Positions 35,958-47,744 of a stretch of DNA of 64,000 nt are shown one piece after another. Numbering within the stretch: the stretch's first letter is position 1; every line of letters starts with the position of its first letter. The notes beneath the pieces were generated by a model. The model had not been told where the DNA came from. It searched no databases and saw nothing but the letters and a program-made list of their open reading frames with translations. The stretch is from contig CM060311.1 of the NCBI GenBank assembly GCA_030674185.1, forward strand, positions 98,048,013 through 98,112,012, written 5' to 3'. The translations under genes and the position numbers were made by a program. This DNA comes from Monoplex corrugatus. Lineage: Eukaryota; Mollusca; Gastropoda; Littorinimorpha; Ranellidae.

Positions 35958-38460
35958 TGTTCTTAACATTGCCTTTTTGTTCTTAACATTGCCTTTTTGT
36001 TCTTTTTGTTCTTAACATTGCCTTTTTGTTCTTTTTGTTCTTAACATTGCCTTTTTGTTCTTAACATTGCCTTTTTGTTCTTTTTGTTCTTAACATTGCC
36101 TTTTTGTTCTTAACATTGCCTTTTTGTTCTTTTCATTGCCTTTTTGTTCTTAACATTGCCTTTTTGTTCTTTTTGTTCTTAACATTGCCTTTTTGTTCTT
36201 TTTGTTCTTAACATTGCCTTTTTGTTTTTATCATTGCCTTTTTGTTCTTAACATTGCCTTTTTGTTCTTTTTGTTCTTAACATTGCCTTTTTGTTCTTAA
36301 CATTGCCTTTTTGTTCTTTTTGTTCTTAACATTGCCTTTTTGTTCTTAACATTGCCTTTTTGTTCTTTTTGTTCTTAACATTGCCTTTTTGTTCTTTTTG
36401 TTCTTATCATTGCCTTTTTGTTCTTAACATTGCCTTTTTGTTCTTAACATTGCCTTTTTGTTCTTAACATTGCCTTTTTGTTCTTTTTGTTCTTAACATT
36501 GCCTTTTTGTTCTTTTTGTTCTTATCATTGCCTTTTTGTTCTTAACATTGCCTTTTTGTTCTTTTTGTTCTTAACATTGCCTTTTTGTTCTTAACATTGC
36601 CTTTTTGTTCTTTTTGTTCTTAACATTGCCTTTTTGTTCTTTTTGTTCTTAACATTGCCTTTTTGTTCTTTTTGTTCTTAACATTGCCTTTTTGTTCTTA
36701 ACATTGCCTTTTTGTTCTTAACATTGCCTTTTTGTTCTTAACATTGCCTTTTTGTTCTTAACATTGCCTTTTTGTTCTTTTTGTTCTTAACATTGCCTTT
36801 TTGTTCTTTTTGTTCTTATCATTGCCTTTTTGTTCTTAACATTGCCTTTTTGTTCTTTTTGTTCTTAACATTGCCTTTTTGTTCTTAACATTGCCTTTTT
36901 CTTCTTTTTGTTCTTAACATTGCCTTTTTGTTCTTTTTGTTCTTATCATTGCCTTTTTGTTCTTAACATTGCCTTTTTGTTCTTTTTGTTCTTAACATTG
37001 CCTTTTTGTTCTTAACATTGCCTTTTTGTTCTTTTTGTTCTTAACATTGCCTTTTTGTTCTTAACATTGCCTTTTTGTTCAACATTGCCTTTTTGTTCTT
37101 TTTGTTCTTATCATTGCCTTTTTGTTCTTAACATTGCCTTTTTGTTCTTAACATTGCCTTTTTGTTCTTAACATTGCCTTTTTGTTCTTTTTGTTCTTAA
37201 CATTGCCTTTTTGTTCTTAACATTGCCTTTTTGTTCTTTTTGTTCTTAACATTGCCGTTTTGTTCTTTTTGTTCTTAACATTGCCTTTTTGTTCTTTTTG
37301 TTCTTAACATTGTCTTTTTGTTCTTAACATTGCCTTTTTGTTCTTTTTGTTCTTAACATTGCCTTTTTGTTCTTTTTGTTCTTAACATTGCCTTTTTGTT
37401 CTTTTTGTTCTTAACATTGCCTTTTTGTTCTTTTTGTTCTTAACATTGCCTTTTTGTTCTTAACATTGCCTTTTTGTTCTTTTTGTTCTTAACATTGCCT
37501 TTTTGTTCTTAACATTGCCTTTTTGTTCTTTTTGTTCTTAACATTGCCTTTTTGTTCTTAACATTGCCTTTTTGTTCTTTTTGTTCTTAACAATGCCTTT
37601 TTGTTCTTTTTGTTCTTAACATTGCCTTTTTGTTCTTAACATTGCGTTTTTGTTCTTAACATTGCCTTTTTGTTCTTTTTGTTCTTAACATTGCCTTTTT
37701 GTTCTTTTTGTTCTTAACATTGCCTTTTTGTTCTTTTTGTTCTTAACATTGCCTTTTTGTTCTTTTTGTTCTTAACATTGCCTTTTTGTTCTTTTTGTTC
37801 TTAACATTGCCTTTTTGTTCTTAACATTGCCTTTTTGTTCTTTTTGTTCTTAACAATGCCTTTTTGTTCTTAACATTGCCTTTTTGTTCTTAACATTGCC
37901 TTTTTGTTCTTTTTGTTCTTAACAATGCCTTTTTGTTCTGAACATTGCCTTTTTGTTCTTAACATTGCCTTTTTGTTCTTTTTGTTCTTAACATTGCCTT
38001 TTTGTTCTTAACATTGCCTTTTTGTTCTTTTTGTTCTTAACATTTCCTTTTTGTTCTTTTTGTTCTTAACATTGCCTTTTTGTTCTTAACATTGCCTTTT
38101 TGTTCTTAACATTGCCTTTTTGTTCTTTTTGTTCTTAACATTGCCTTTTTGTTCTTAACATTGCCTTTTTGTTCTTAACGTTGCCTTTTTGTTCTTTTTG
38201 TTCTTAACATTGCCTTTTTGTTCTTTTTGTTCTTAACATTGTCTTTTTGTTCTTTTTGTTCTTAACATTGCCTTTTTGTTCTTAACATTGCCTTTTTGTT
38301 CTTTTTGTTCTTAACATTGCCTTTTTGTTCTTAACATTGCCTTTTTGTTCTATTGCCTTTTTGTTCTTAACATTGCCTTTTTGTTCTTTTTGTTCTTAAC
38401 ATTGCCTTTTTGTTATTGCCTTTTTGTTCTTAACATTGCCTTTTTGTTCTTAACATTTCC
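35958..38460. repeat. 20/29-bp minisatellite, T-rich
   Basis: Units are TTCTTAACATTGCCTTTTTG (20 bp), in many cases followed by TTCTTTTTG (9 bp). Rare substitutions (TTATCATTG, ACAATGCC, TGTCTTT) recur at intervals. On the sense strand of gene 2 each unit reads as a branch-point-like CTTAAC followed by a long pyrimidine tract, with no AG anywhere. The array ends 550 bp upstream of the B-box exon. Confidence 0.98.
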
Positions 38461-39013
38461 TATCTCTTGTGGAATGTCAGAATGCTTAGCTTCGACTTTC
38501 TGCATTTGCTCATTCATACAAGTAAAATATTTTTTCCATCTGCGTTGTACTGCTGTGTTCATCTATGAGTGCTGTCAGTTCTGGTGTAGTCATTATTGCC
38601 ATCAGATGTAGCTGGCACTTCCATACTACCGACACCTTCTTCTTTGCAAAAGTCTGACATTTGATGGTACCTGTTCTAATGGGGATTGTTTTTCCACAGA
38701 TAGAATTTATGTTGCTAGAATATTTGCATTTATTAACTCACACGTATGAAACCACTGATTTGCAGTATTTGACGTGATGGTGACAGACTGATACGAGTCG
38801 GTTATTTATTTAACGCTGCTTAACAATTCCACCCAGCTCACCACATTCAGAAAAAAAATGTGTCTGCAGTGAATAGCCGATCACGCTGATATTTTTATGC
38901 ACCACATACAAACTTCTGCGGATAAATGATTTTTTTTGTTTGATTAGGTAGAAATGCAGCCTACATTAATGCAGTGCATATTCACACCCTACTGTTCATT
39001 TGTGCTGTTTCAG
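38461..39013 (+). other. Intron 1 end with acceptor of the B-box exon
   Basis: Unique sequence leads to the acceptor TGTGCTGTTTCAG ending at 39013. Nothing else is recognised. The segment ATATTCACA (38979-38987), then TGTTTCAGACAAACTT at the junction, resembles the 45-bp unit found after this exon. Confidence 0.6.
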
Positions 39014-39415
39014 ACAAACTTCTATCTGGAGTGTGACGAAGGAGAACAGTTGCCATGTGAGATGTGTGATGAGAACGAGGGCGAACTGCCAGAGGCGTCC
39101 TTTATCTGTGACAAGTGCTGCCAGCGGATGTGTCGTAGCTGCCGCCGTCTGCATGACAAGTGTACTGATGCTCGTGAGCACCATGTGCGAGCAGTCAATG
39201 TTTATGATGTATCTGCTGTAAAACCACAGGTAAAGAAGATGTGTCCTGCACACTGTGACCAGGAGCTGTGTTTCCACTGCCAGGAATGTGACGTCAGCAT
39301 ATGCCTGCACTGCAAACTGACGTCCCATGAAGGTCACCCGACAGAAGACATGGCGGCAGCGGAGGTCAGAGCTAAGAAAGAAATGACATCTCTCCTGACT
39401 GAGGCACACACACAG
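39014..39415 (+). CDS. Gene 2 exon 2: tandem B-box zinc fingers
   Basis: This exon encodes residues 159-292, phase 0 at both ends, from CAG/ACAAAC to CACAG/GTAATG. B-box 1 has Cys173, Cys176, Cys190, Cys193, Cys198, Cys201 and His214-His215. B-box 2 has the complete ligand set Cys235, His238, Cys247, Cys250, Cys255, Cys258, His263 and His266. The segment after B-box 2 (EDMAAAEVRAKKEMTSLLTE) is helical and amphipathic and begins the coiled coil. The exon is the clear paralogue of 1075-1500. The donor GTAATG is weak at positions +5 and +6. A tandem array full of acceptor-like motifs begins 14 bp after it. The open frame beyond the donor belongs to the repeat. Confidence 0.94.
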
Positions 39416-39429
39416 GTAATGGACAGCCT

Positions 39430-42400
39430 TACATACATTTATACTGTGTATTCAAATTGTTTGCAGACAAGACGTAGGTACACTTATACTGTGTATTCAC
39501 ATTGTTTGCAGACAAGACTAGGTACACTTATATGTGTATTCACATTGTTTGCAGACAAGACTAGTACATTTTACTGTGTATTCACATTGTTTGCAGACAA
39601 GACTTAGATACATTTAATACTGTTAATTTATACTGTGTAATCACATTGTTTGCAGACAGACTTAGATACATTTATATGTGTATTCACATTGTTTGCAGAC
39701 AAGACTAGATACACTTATACTGTGTATTCACATTGGTTTGCAGACAAGACGTAGGTACACTTATACTGTGTATTCACATTGTGTTTGCAGACAAGACGTA
39801 GGTACATTATACTGTGTTATTCACATTGTTTGAGACAAGACTTAGGTACACTTTATCGTGTATTCACATTGTTGTTTGCAGACAAGACTGATAATTATAC
39901 TGTGTATTCACATTGTTTGTTTGCAGACAAGACTAGATACACTTATACTGTGTATTCACATTGTTGTTGCAGACAAGACGTAGTACATTATACTGTGTAT
40001 TCACATTGTTTGCAGACAAGACGTAGGTACACTTTTACTGTGTATTCACATTGTTTGGCAGACAAGACGTAGGTACACTTATACTGTGTATTCACATTGT
40101 TTGCAGACAAGACTAGATACATTTATACTGTGTATTCACATTGTTTGCAGACAAGACTAGTACATTTATACTGTGTATTCACATTGTTTGCAGACAAGAC
40201 TTAGATACATTTATACTGTGTATTCACATTGTTTGCAGACAAGACTTAGATACATTTATACTGTGTATTCACATTGTTTGGCAGACAAGACTTAGATACA
40301 TTTATACTGTGTATTCACATTGTTTGCAGACAGACTTAGACACATTTATACTGTGTATTCACATTGTTTGTGCAGACAAGACTTAGATACATTTATACTG
40401 TGTATTCACATTGTTTGCAGACAAGACTTAGATACATTTATACTGTGTATTCACATTGGTTGCAGACAAGACTTAGATACATTTATCTGTGTATTCAAAT
40501 TGTTTGCAGACAAGACTAGATACATTTATTCTGTGTATTCACATTGTTTGTTTGCAGACAAGACTTAGATACATTTATACTGTGTATTCACATTGTTTGT
40601 TTGCAGACAAGACTTAGATACATTATACTGTGTATTCACATTGTTTGGAGACAAGACTTAGATACACTTATACTGTGTATTCACATTGTTTGCAGACAAG
40701 ACTTAGATACACTTATACTGTGTATTCACATTGTTTGCAGACAAGACTTAGATACATTTATACTGTGTATTCACATTGTTTGTCAGACAAGACTTAGATA
40801 CATTTATACTGTGTATTCACATTGTTTGCAGACAAACTTAGATACATTTATACTGTGTATTCACATTGTTTTTGCAGACAAGACTTAATACATTTATACT
40901 GTGTATTCACATTGTTTGCAGACAAGACTTAAGTACATTTATACTGTGTATTCACATTGTTTGTTTGCAGACAAGACTTAGATACATTTATACTGTGTAT
41001 TCACATTGTTTGAGACAAGACTTAGATACATTTATACTGTGTATTCACATTGTTTTTTGCAGACAAGACTTAGATACATTTATACTGTGTATTCACATTG
41101 TTTGCAGACAAGACTTAATACATTTATACTGTGTATTCACATTGTTTGTTTGCAGACAAGACTTAGATACATTTATTCTGTGTATTCACATTGTTTGCAG
41201 ACAAGACTTAGATACATTTATACTGTGTATTCACATTGTTTGTTTGCAGACAAGACTTAGATACATTTATACTGTGTATTCACATGTTTGTTTGCAGACA
41301 AGACTTAGATACATTTATACTGTGTATTCACATTGTTTGTTTGCAGACAAGACGTAGGTACATTATACTGTTATTCACATTGTTTGTTTGCAGACAAGAC
41401 GTAGTACACTTTATACTGTGTATTCACATTGTTTGCAGACAAGACTTAGATACATTTTATACTGTGTATTCACATTGTTTGCAGACAAGACTTAGATACA
41501 TTTATACTGTGTATTCACTTGTTTGTTTGCAGACAAGACTTAGATACATTTATACTGTGTATTCACATTGTTTGCAGACATGACTTAGATACATTTTATA
41601 CTGTGTATTCACATTGTTTGTTTGCAGACATGACTTAGATACATTTATACTGTGTATTCACATTGTTTGCAGACAAGACTTAGATACATTTATACTGTGT
41701 ATTCACATTGGTTTGCAGACAAGACTTAGATACATTTATACTGTGTATTCACAATTGTTTGCAGACAAGACTTAGATACATTTATACTGTGTATTCACAT
41801 TGTTTGCAGACAAGACTTAGATACATTTATACTGTGTATTCACATTGTTTGTTTGCAGACAAGACTTAGATACATTTATAACTGTGTATTCACATTGTTT
41901 GTTTGCAGACAAGACTTAGATACATTTATACTGTGTATTCACATTGGTTTGAGACAAGACTTAGATACATTATACTGTGTATTCACATTGTTTGCAGACA
42001 AGACTTAGATACACTTATACTGTGTATTCACATTGTTTGCAGACAAGACTTAGATACATTTATACTGTGTATTCACATTGTTTGTTTGCAGACAAGACTT
42101 AGATACATTTATACTGTGTATTCACATTGTTTGCAGACAAACTTAGATACATTTATACTGTGTATTCACATTGTTTGTTTGCAGATAAGACTTAAATACA
42201 TTTATACTGTGTATTCACATTGTTTGCAGACAAGACTTAAGTACATTTATACTGTGTATTCACATTGTTTGTTTGCAGACAAGACTTAAATACATTTATA
42301 CTGTGTATTCACATTGTTTGTTTGGAGACAAGACTTAGATACATTTATACTGTGTATTCACATTGTTTGCAGACAAGACTTAGATACATTTATACTGTGT

Positions 42401-45400
42401 ATTCACATTGTTTGTTTGCAACAAGATTTAGATACATTTATACTGTGTATTCACATTGTTTGCAGACAAGACTTAAGTACATTTATACTGTGTATTCACA
42501 TTGTTTGTTTGCAGACAAGACTTAGATACATTTATACTGTGTATTCACATTGTTTGTTTGCAGACAAGACTTAATACATTTGTACTGTGTATTCACATTG
42601 TTTGCAGACAAGACTTAAATACATTTATACTGTGTATTCACATTGTTTGCAGACAAGACTTAATACATTTATACTGTGTATTCACTTTGTTTTCAGACAA
42701 GACTTAGATACATTTATACTGTGTATTCACATTGTTTGTTTGCAGACAAGACTTAAATACATTTATACTGTGTATTCACATTGTTTGCAGACAAGACTTA
42801 GATACATTTATACTGTGTATTCACATTTGTTTGCAGACAAGACTTAATACATTTATACTGTGTATTCACATTGTTTGTTTGCAGACAAGACTTAGATACA
42901 TTTATTCTGTGTATTCACATTGTTTGCAGACAAGACTTAGATACATTTATACTGTGTATTCACATTTGTTTGTTTCTGCAGCACAGACTTAGATACATTT
43001 ATACTGTGTATTCACATTGTTTGCAGACAAGACTTAGATACATTTATACTGTGTATTCACATTGGTTGCAGACAAGACTTAGATACATTTATTCTGTATT
43101 CAATTGTTTGCAGACAAGACTTAGATACATTTATCTGTGTATTCAATTGTTTGCAGACAAGACTTAGATACATTTATTACTGTGTATTCACATTGTTTGC
43201 AGACAAGACTTAGATACATTTATACTGTGTATTCACATTGTTTTGCAGACAAGACTTAGATACATTTATACTGTGTATTCACATTGTTTGTTTGCAGACA
43301 AGACTTAGATACATTTATACTGTGTATTCACATTGTTTGCAGACAAGACTTAGATACATTTTCTGTGTATTCACATTGTTTGCAGACAAGACTTAGATAC
43401 ATTTATAGTGTATCATCATTGTTTGCAGACAAGACTTAGATACATTTATACTGTGTATTCACATTGTTTGTTTGCAGACATAGACTTAGATACATTTATA
43501 CTGTGTATTCACATTGTTTGCAGACAAGACTTAGATACATTTATACTGTGTATTCACATTGTTTGTTTCAGACATAGACTTAGTATACATTTTATATACT
43601 GTGTATTCACATTGTTTGGAGACAAGACTTAGATACATTTATACTGTGTATTCACATTGTTTGCAGACAAGACTTAGATACATTTATACTGTGTATTCAC
43701 ATTGTTTGCAGACAAGACTTAGATACATTTATACTGTGTATTTCACATTGTTTGCAGACAAGACTTAGATACATTTATACTGTGTATTCACATTGTTTGC
43801 AGACAAGACTTAGATACATTTATACTGTGTATTCACATTGTTTGTTTGCAGACAGACTTAGATACATTTATACTGTGTATTCACATTGTTTGCAGACAAG
43901 ACTTAGAAACATTTATACTGTGTATTCACATTGTTTGCAGACAAGACTTAGATACATTTATACTGTGTATTCACATTGTTTGTTTGGAGACATGACTTAG
44001 ATACATTTATACTGTGTATTCACATTGTTTGTTTGCAGACATGACTTAGATACATTTATACTGTGTATTCACATTGTTTGCAGACAAGACGTAGGTACAC
44101 TTATAGTGTGTATTCAAATTGTTTGCAGACAAGACGTAGGTACATTTATACTGTGTATTCACATTGTTTGTTTGCAGACAAGACTTAGATACATTTATAC
44201 TGTGTATTCACATTGTTTGCAGACAAGACTTAGATACATTTATACTGTGTATTCACATTGTTTGTTTGCAGACATGACTTAGATACATTTATACTGTGTA
44301 TTCACATTGTTTGCAGACAAGACTTAAATACATTTATACTGTGTATTCACATTGTTTGCAGACAAGACTTAAATACATTTATACTGTGTATTCACATTGT
44401 TTGTTTGCAGACAAGACTTAGATACATTTATACTGTGTATTCACATTGTTTGTTTGCAGACAAGACTTAGATACATTTATACTGTGTATTCACATTGTTT
44501 GCAGACAAGACTTAAATACATTTATACTGTGTATTCACATTGTTTGTTTGCAGAGAAGACTTAGATACACTTACACTGTGTATTCACATTGTTTGTTTAC
44601 AGACAAGACTTAGATACATTTATACTGTGTATTCACATTGTTTGTTTGCAGACAAGACTTAAGTACATTTATGCTGTGTATTCACATTGTTTGTTTGCAG
44701 ACAAGTCTTAGATACATTTATGCTGTGTATTCACTTGCACTGTGTATACACTGTGTATACACTTGCACTGTGTATTCACATTGTTTGTTTGCAGACAAGT
44801 CTGCTGTGTATTCACTTGCACTGTGTATACACTGTGTATACACTTGCACTGTGTATTCACATTGTTTGTTTGCAGACAAGTCTTAGATACATTTATACTG
44901 TGTATTCACATTGTTTGTTTGCAGACAAGACTTAAGTACATTTATGCTGTGTATTCACATTGTTTGTTTGCAGACAAGTCTTAAGTACATTTATGCTGTG
45001 TATTCACATTGTTTGTTTGCAGACAAGTCTTAGATACATTTATACTGTGTATTCACATTGTTTGTTTGCAGACAAGTCTTAAGTACATTTATGCTGTGTA
45101 TTCACATTGTTTGTTTGCAGACAAGTTTTAGATACATTTATGCTGTGTATTCACATTGTTTGTTTGCAGACAAGACTTAGATACATTTATACTGTGTATT
45201 CACATTGTTTGTTTGCAGACAAGTCTTAAGTACATTTATGCTGTGTATTCACATTGTTTGTTTGCAGACAAGTCTTAGATACATTTATACTGTGTATTCA
45301 CATTGTTTGGAGACAAGACTTAGATACACTTATACTGTGTATTCACATTGTTTGCAGACAAGACATAGATACATTTATACTGTGTATTCACATTGTTTGC

Positions 45401-46873
45401 AGACTTGACTTAGATACATTTATACTGTGTATTCACATTGTTTGCAGACAAGACGTAGGTACACTTACACTCTGTATTCACATTGTTTGTTTGCAGACAA
45501 GTCTTTGATACATTTATACTGTGTATTCATTGTTTGCAGACAAGACTTAGATACACTTATACACTGTATTCACATTGTTTGCAGACAAGACTTAGATACA
45601 TTTATACTGTGTATTCACATTGTTTGCAGACAAGACTTAGATACATTTATACTGTGTATTCACATTGTTTGCAGACAAGACTTAGATACATTTATACTGT
45701 GTATTCACATTGTTTGTTTGCAGACAAGACTTTGATACATTTATACTGTGTATTCACATTGTTTGCAGACAAGACTTAGATACATTTATACTGTGTATTC
45801 ACATTGTTTGCAGACAAGACTTAGATACACTTACACTGTGTATTCAAATGGTTTGTTTGCAGACAAGTCTTAGATACATTTATACTGTGTATTCACATTG
45901 TTTGTTTGCAGACAAGACTTAAGTGCATTTATGCTGTGTATTCACATTGTTTGCAGACAAGAGTTAGATACACTTATACTGTGTATTCACATTGTTTGCA
46001 GACAAGACTTAGATACATTTATACTGTGTATTCACATTGTTTGCAGACAAGACTTAGATGCATTTATACTGTGTATTCACATTGTTTGTTTGCAGACAAG
46101 TCTTAGATACATTTATGCTGTGTATTCACATTGTTTGTTTGCAGACAAGACTTAGATACATTTATGCTGTGTATTCACATTGTTTGTTTGCAGACAAGAC
46201 TTAGATACATTTATACTGTGTATTCACATTGTTTGCAGACAAGTCTTAGATACATTAAACTGTGTATTCACATTGTTTGCAGACAAGACTTAGATACATT
46301 TATGCTGTGTATTCACATTGTTTGTTTGCAGACAAGTCTTAGATACATTTATACTGTGTATTCACATTGTTTGTTTGCAGACAAGTCTTAGATACATTTA
46401 TACTGTGTATTCACATTGTTTGTTTGCAGACATGACTTAGATACACTTATACTGTGTATTCACATTGTTTGTTTGCAGACAAGACTTAGATACATTTATA
46501 CAGTGTATTCACATTGTTTGTTTGCAGACAAGACTTAGATACATTTATACTGTGTATTCACATTGTTTGCAGACAAGACTTAGATACATTTATACTGTGT
46601 ATTTAAATTGTTTGTTTGCAGACAAGACTTAGATACATTTATACTGTGTATTTAAATTGTTTGTTTGCAGACAAGACTTAGATACATTTATACTGTGTAT
46701 TTACATTGTTTGTTTGCAGACAAGACTTAGATACATTTATACTGTGTATTTACATTGTTTGTTTGCAGACAAGACTTAGATACATTTATACTGTGTATTC
46801 ACATTGTTTGCAGACAAGACTTAGATACATTTATTCTGTGTATTCACATTGTTTGCAGACAAGACGTAGGTAC
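39430..46873. repeat. 45/49-bp minisatellite with a 3' splice-site motif in each unit
   Basis: About 160 units of CAGACAAGACTTAGATACAT, TTATACTGTGTATTCACATT and GTTTG occur, with a period of 45 bp or 49 bp when GTTTG is doubled. Variants such as GACGTAGGTACAC, GACAAGTCTTAAG and a local CACTTGCACTGTGTATAC expansion at 44730-44860 are clustered. On the plus strand every unit reads TTGTTTGTTTGCAG/ACAAG, a fair acceptor. The 45-bp form is 15 open codons, which explains the many short repetitive open frames. Confidence 0.98.
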
Positions 46874-47380
46874 AGTATATCCATCCAGAATGGATGTCCA
46901 TACCAATCATCACTGTTATCATTCTCATATATCGTAGTGCTGACGTAACAGTAGTGTTAAAAATTGTGCTTGATGCTGTGGGTTTTTAGCCTTGCTCGCA
47001 CGGTGACCTCACTTTTGATTGTTTTTGAGGGCGAGCAGCTGGTGCATGAAGAAAGGAGCAAGGTACATACCGCACTGCTGGCTTGGTATGGTGGCTGTAC
47101 AGCTGCGAGCAGCATCCTGTCCATCACTTGAGGGTGTCCCGTTCTGTGAGACATGTTCCTGTCTTGTTCGAGTAATTGATGGAAGCCTTTCGTATGTGGG
47201 TCTGGTATACCTTGCTGCTGTTGTTTCTGCTCTGATACGTTTCGATTTTACAGCACGCTGTTCATCAGTCCCATTCTCTTGTGTCTTTTCATGCCTTGTT
47301 TTATCTTGTTGTTGACTTGTTTGTATCATTTGGCTCCGGCTCCTTCAGCTTCACTTGTGTTCTTTTTTGATTGGTAGTTC
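46874..47380. other. Unique intron 2 sequence
   Basis: There are open frames of about 100 codons on both strands at 47009-47329. They show no domain or conserved motif, and I do not treat either as a gene. Confidence 0.4.
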
Positions 47381-47500
47381 GTGAAGGATTCTTTGCACCT
47401 GGTCAATTCCATATGCGCTCCTGTCAGATCTGCCAGCGGTTATGTGGTGGATTCCCTGAACCTGCACAAAACCCTATGCGGCGGCAAGGTCTTGAAAAAA
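47381..47500 (+). mobile_element. SINE copy with A/(CCAA)n tail
   Basis: CAATTCCATATGCGCTCC, CAGATCTGCCAGCGGTTA and CCTGAACCTGCACAAAACCC to GCAAGGTCTTGAAAAAAAC match the copy at 14860-14996. The A-rich end passes into a CAACCAACCAA simple repeat (47500-47607), which probably grew from the SINE tail. Confidence 0.7.
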
Positions 47501-47607
47501 ACAACCAACCAACCAACCAAGCGACCAACCAACCCAACCAAGCGCCCAACCAAGCGACCAACCACAACCAACCAACCAACAACCAACCAACCAACAACCA
47601 ACCAACC

Positions 47608-47726
47608 AACCAACAGCACCCGATGTTGCCAGACGGTCACCCATCTAAGTACTGACCGGGCCTGACGTTGCTTAACTTCGGTGATCGGACGAGAACCGGT
47701 GTGTTCAACGTGGTGTGGCCGTTGTC
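47608..47726 (-). rRNA. 5S rRNA-like sequence (diverged copy or pseudogene)
   Basis: Read on the minus strand the whole 119-bp length follows metazoan 5S rRNA: a 5' stem region GACAACGGCC, then CCACGTTGAAC, TCTCGTCCGATCACCG, the internal promoter box A region AAGTTAAGCAACGTC, TACTTAGATGGGTGACCG and the 3' stem region GGGTGCTGTTG. Compared with the standard animal sequence as I remember it there are about nine substitutions. They include GTCAGGCC for GTCGGGCC and ACATCGGG for ACACCGGG. Downstream (lower coordinates) there is TTGG repeat in place of the T run that ends Pol III transcription. It lies antisense within intron 2 of gene 2, next to a SINE. A single dispersed, decaying copy or a 5S-derived retroposon is more likely than a working gene. 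Confidence 0.85.
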
Positions 47727-47744
47727 CTTTTCTTTTGTAGTATC

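Noticed and set aside
47009..47329. Open frames of about 100 codons on both strands in intron 2.
   Set aside because: There is no recognisable domain, no matching splice phase and no paralogue in the window.
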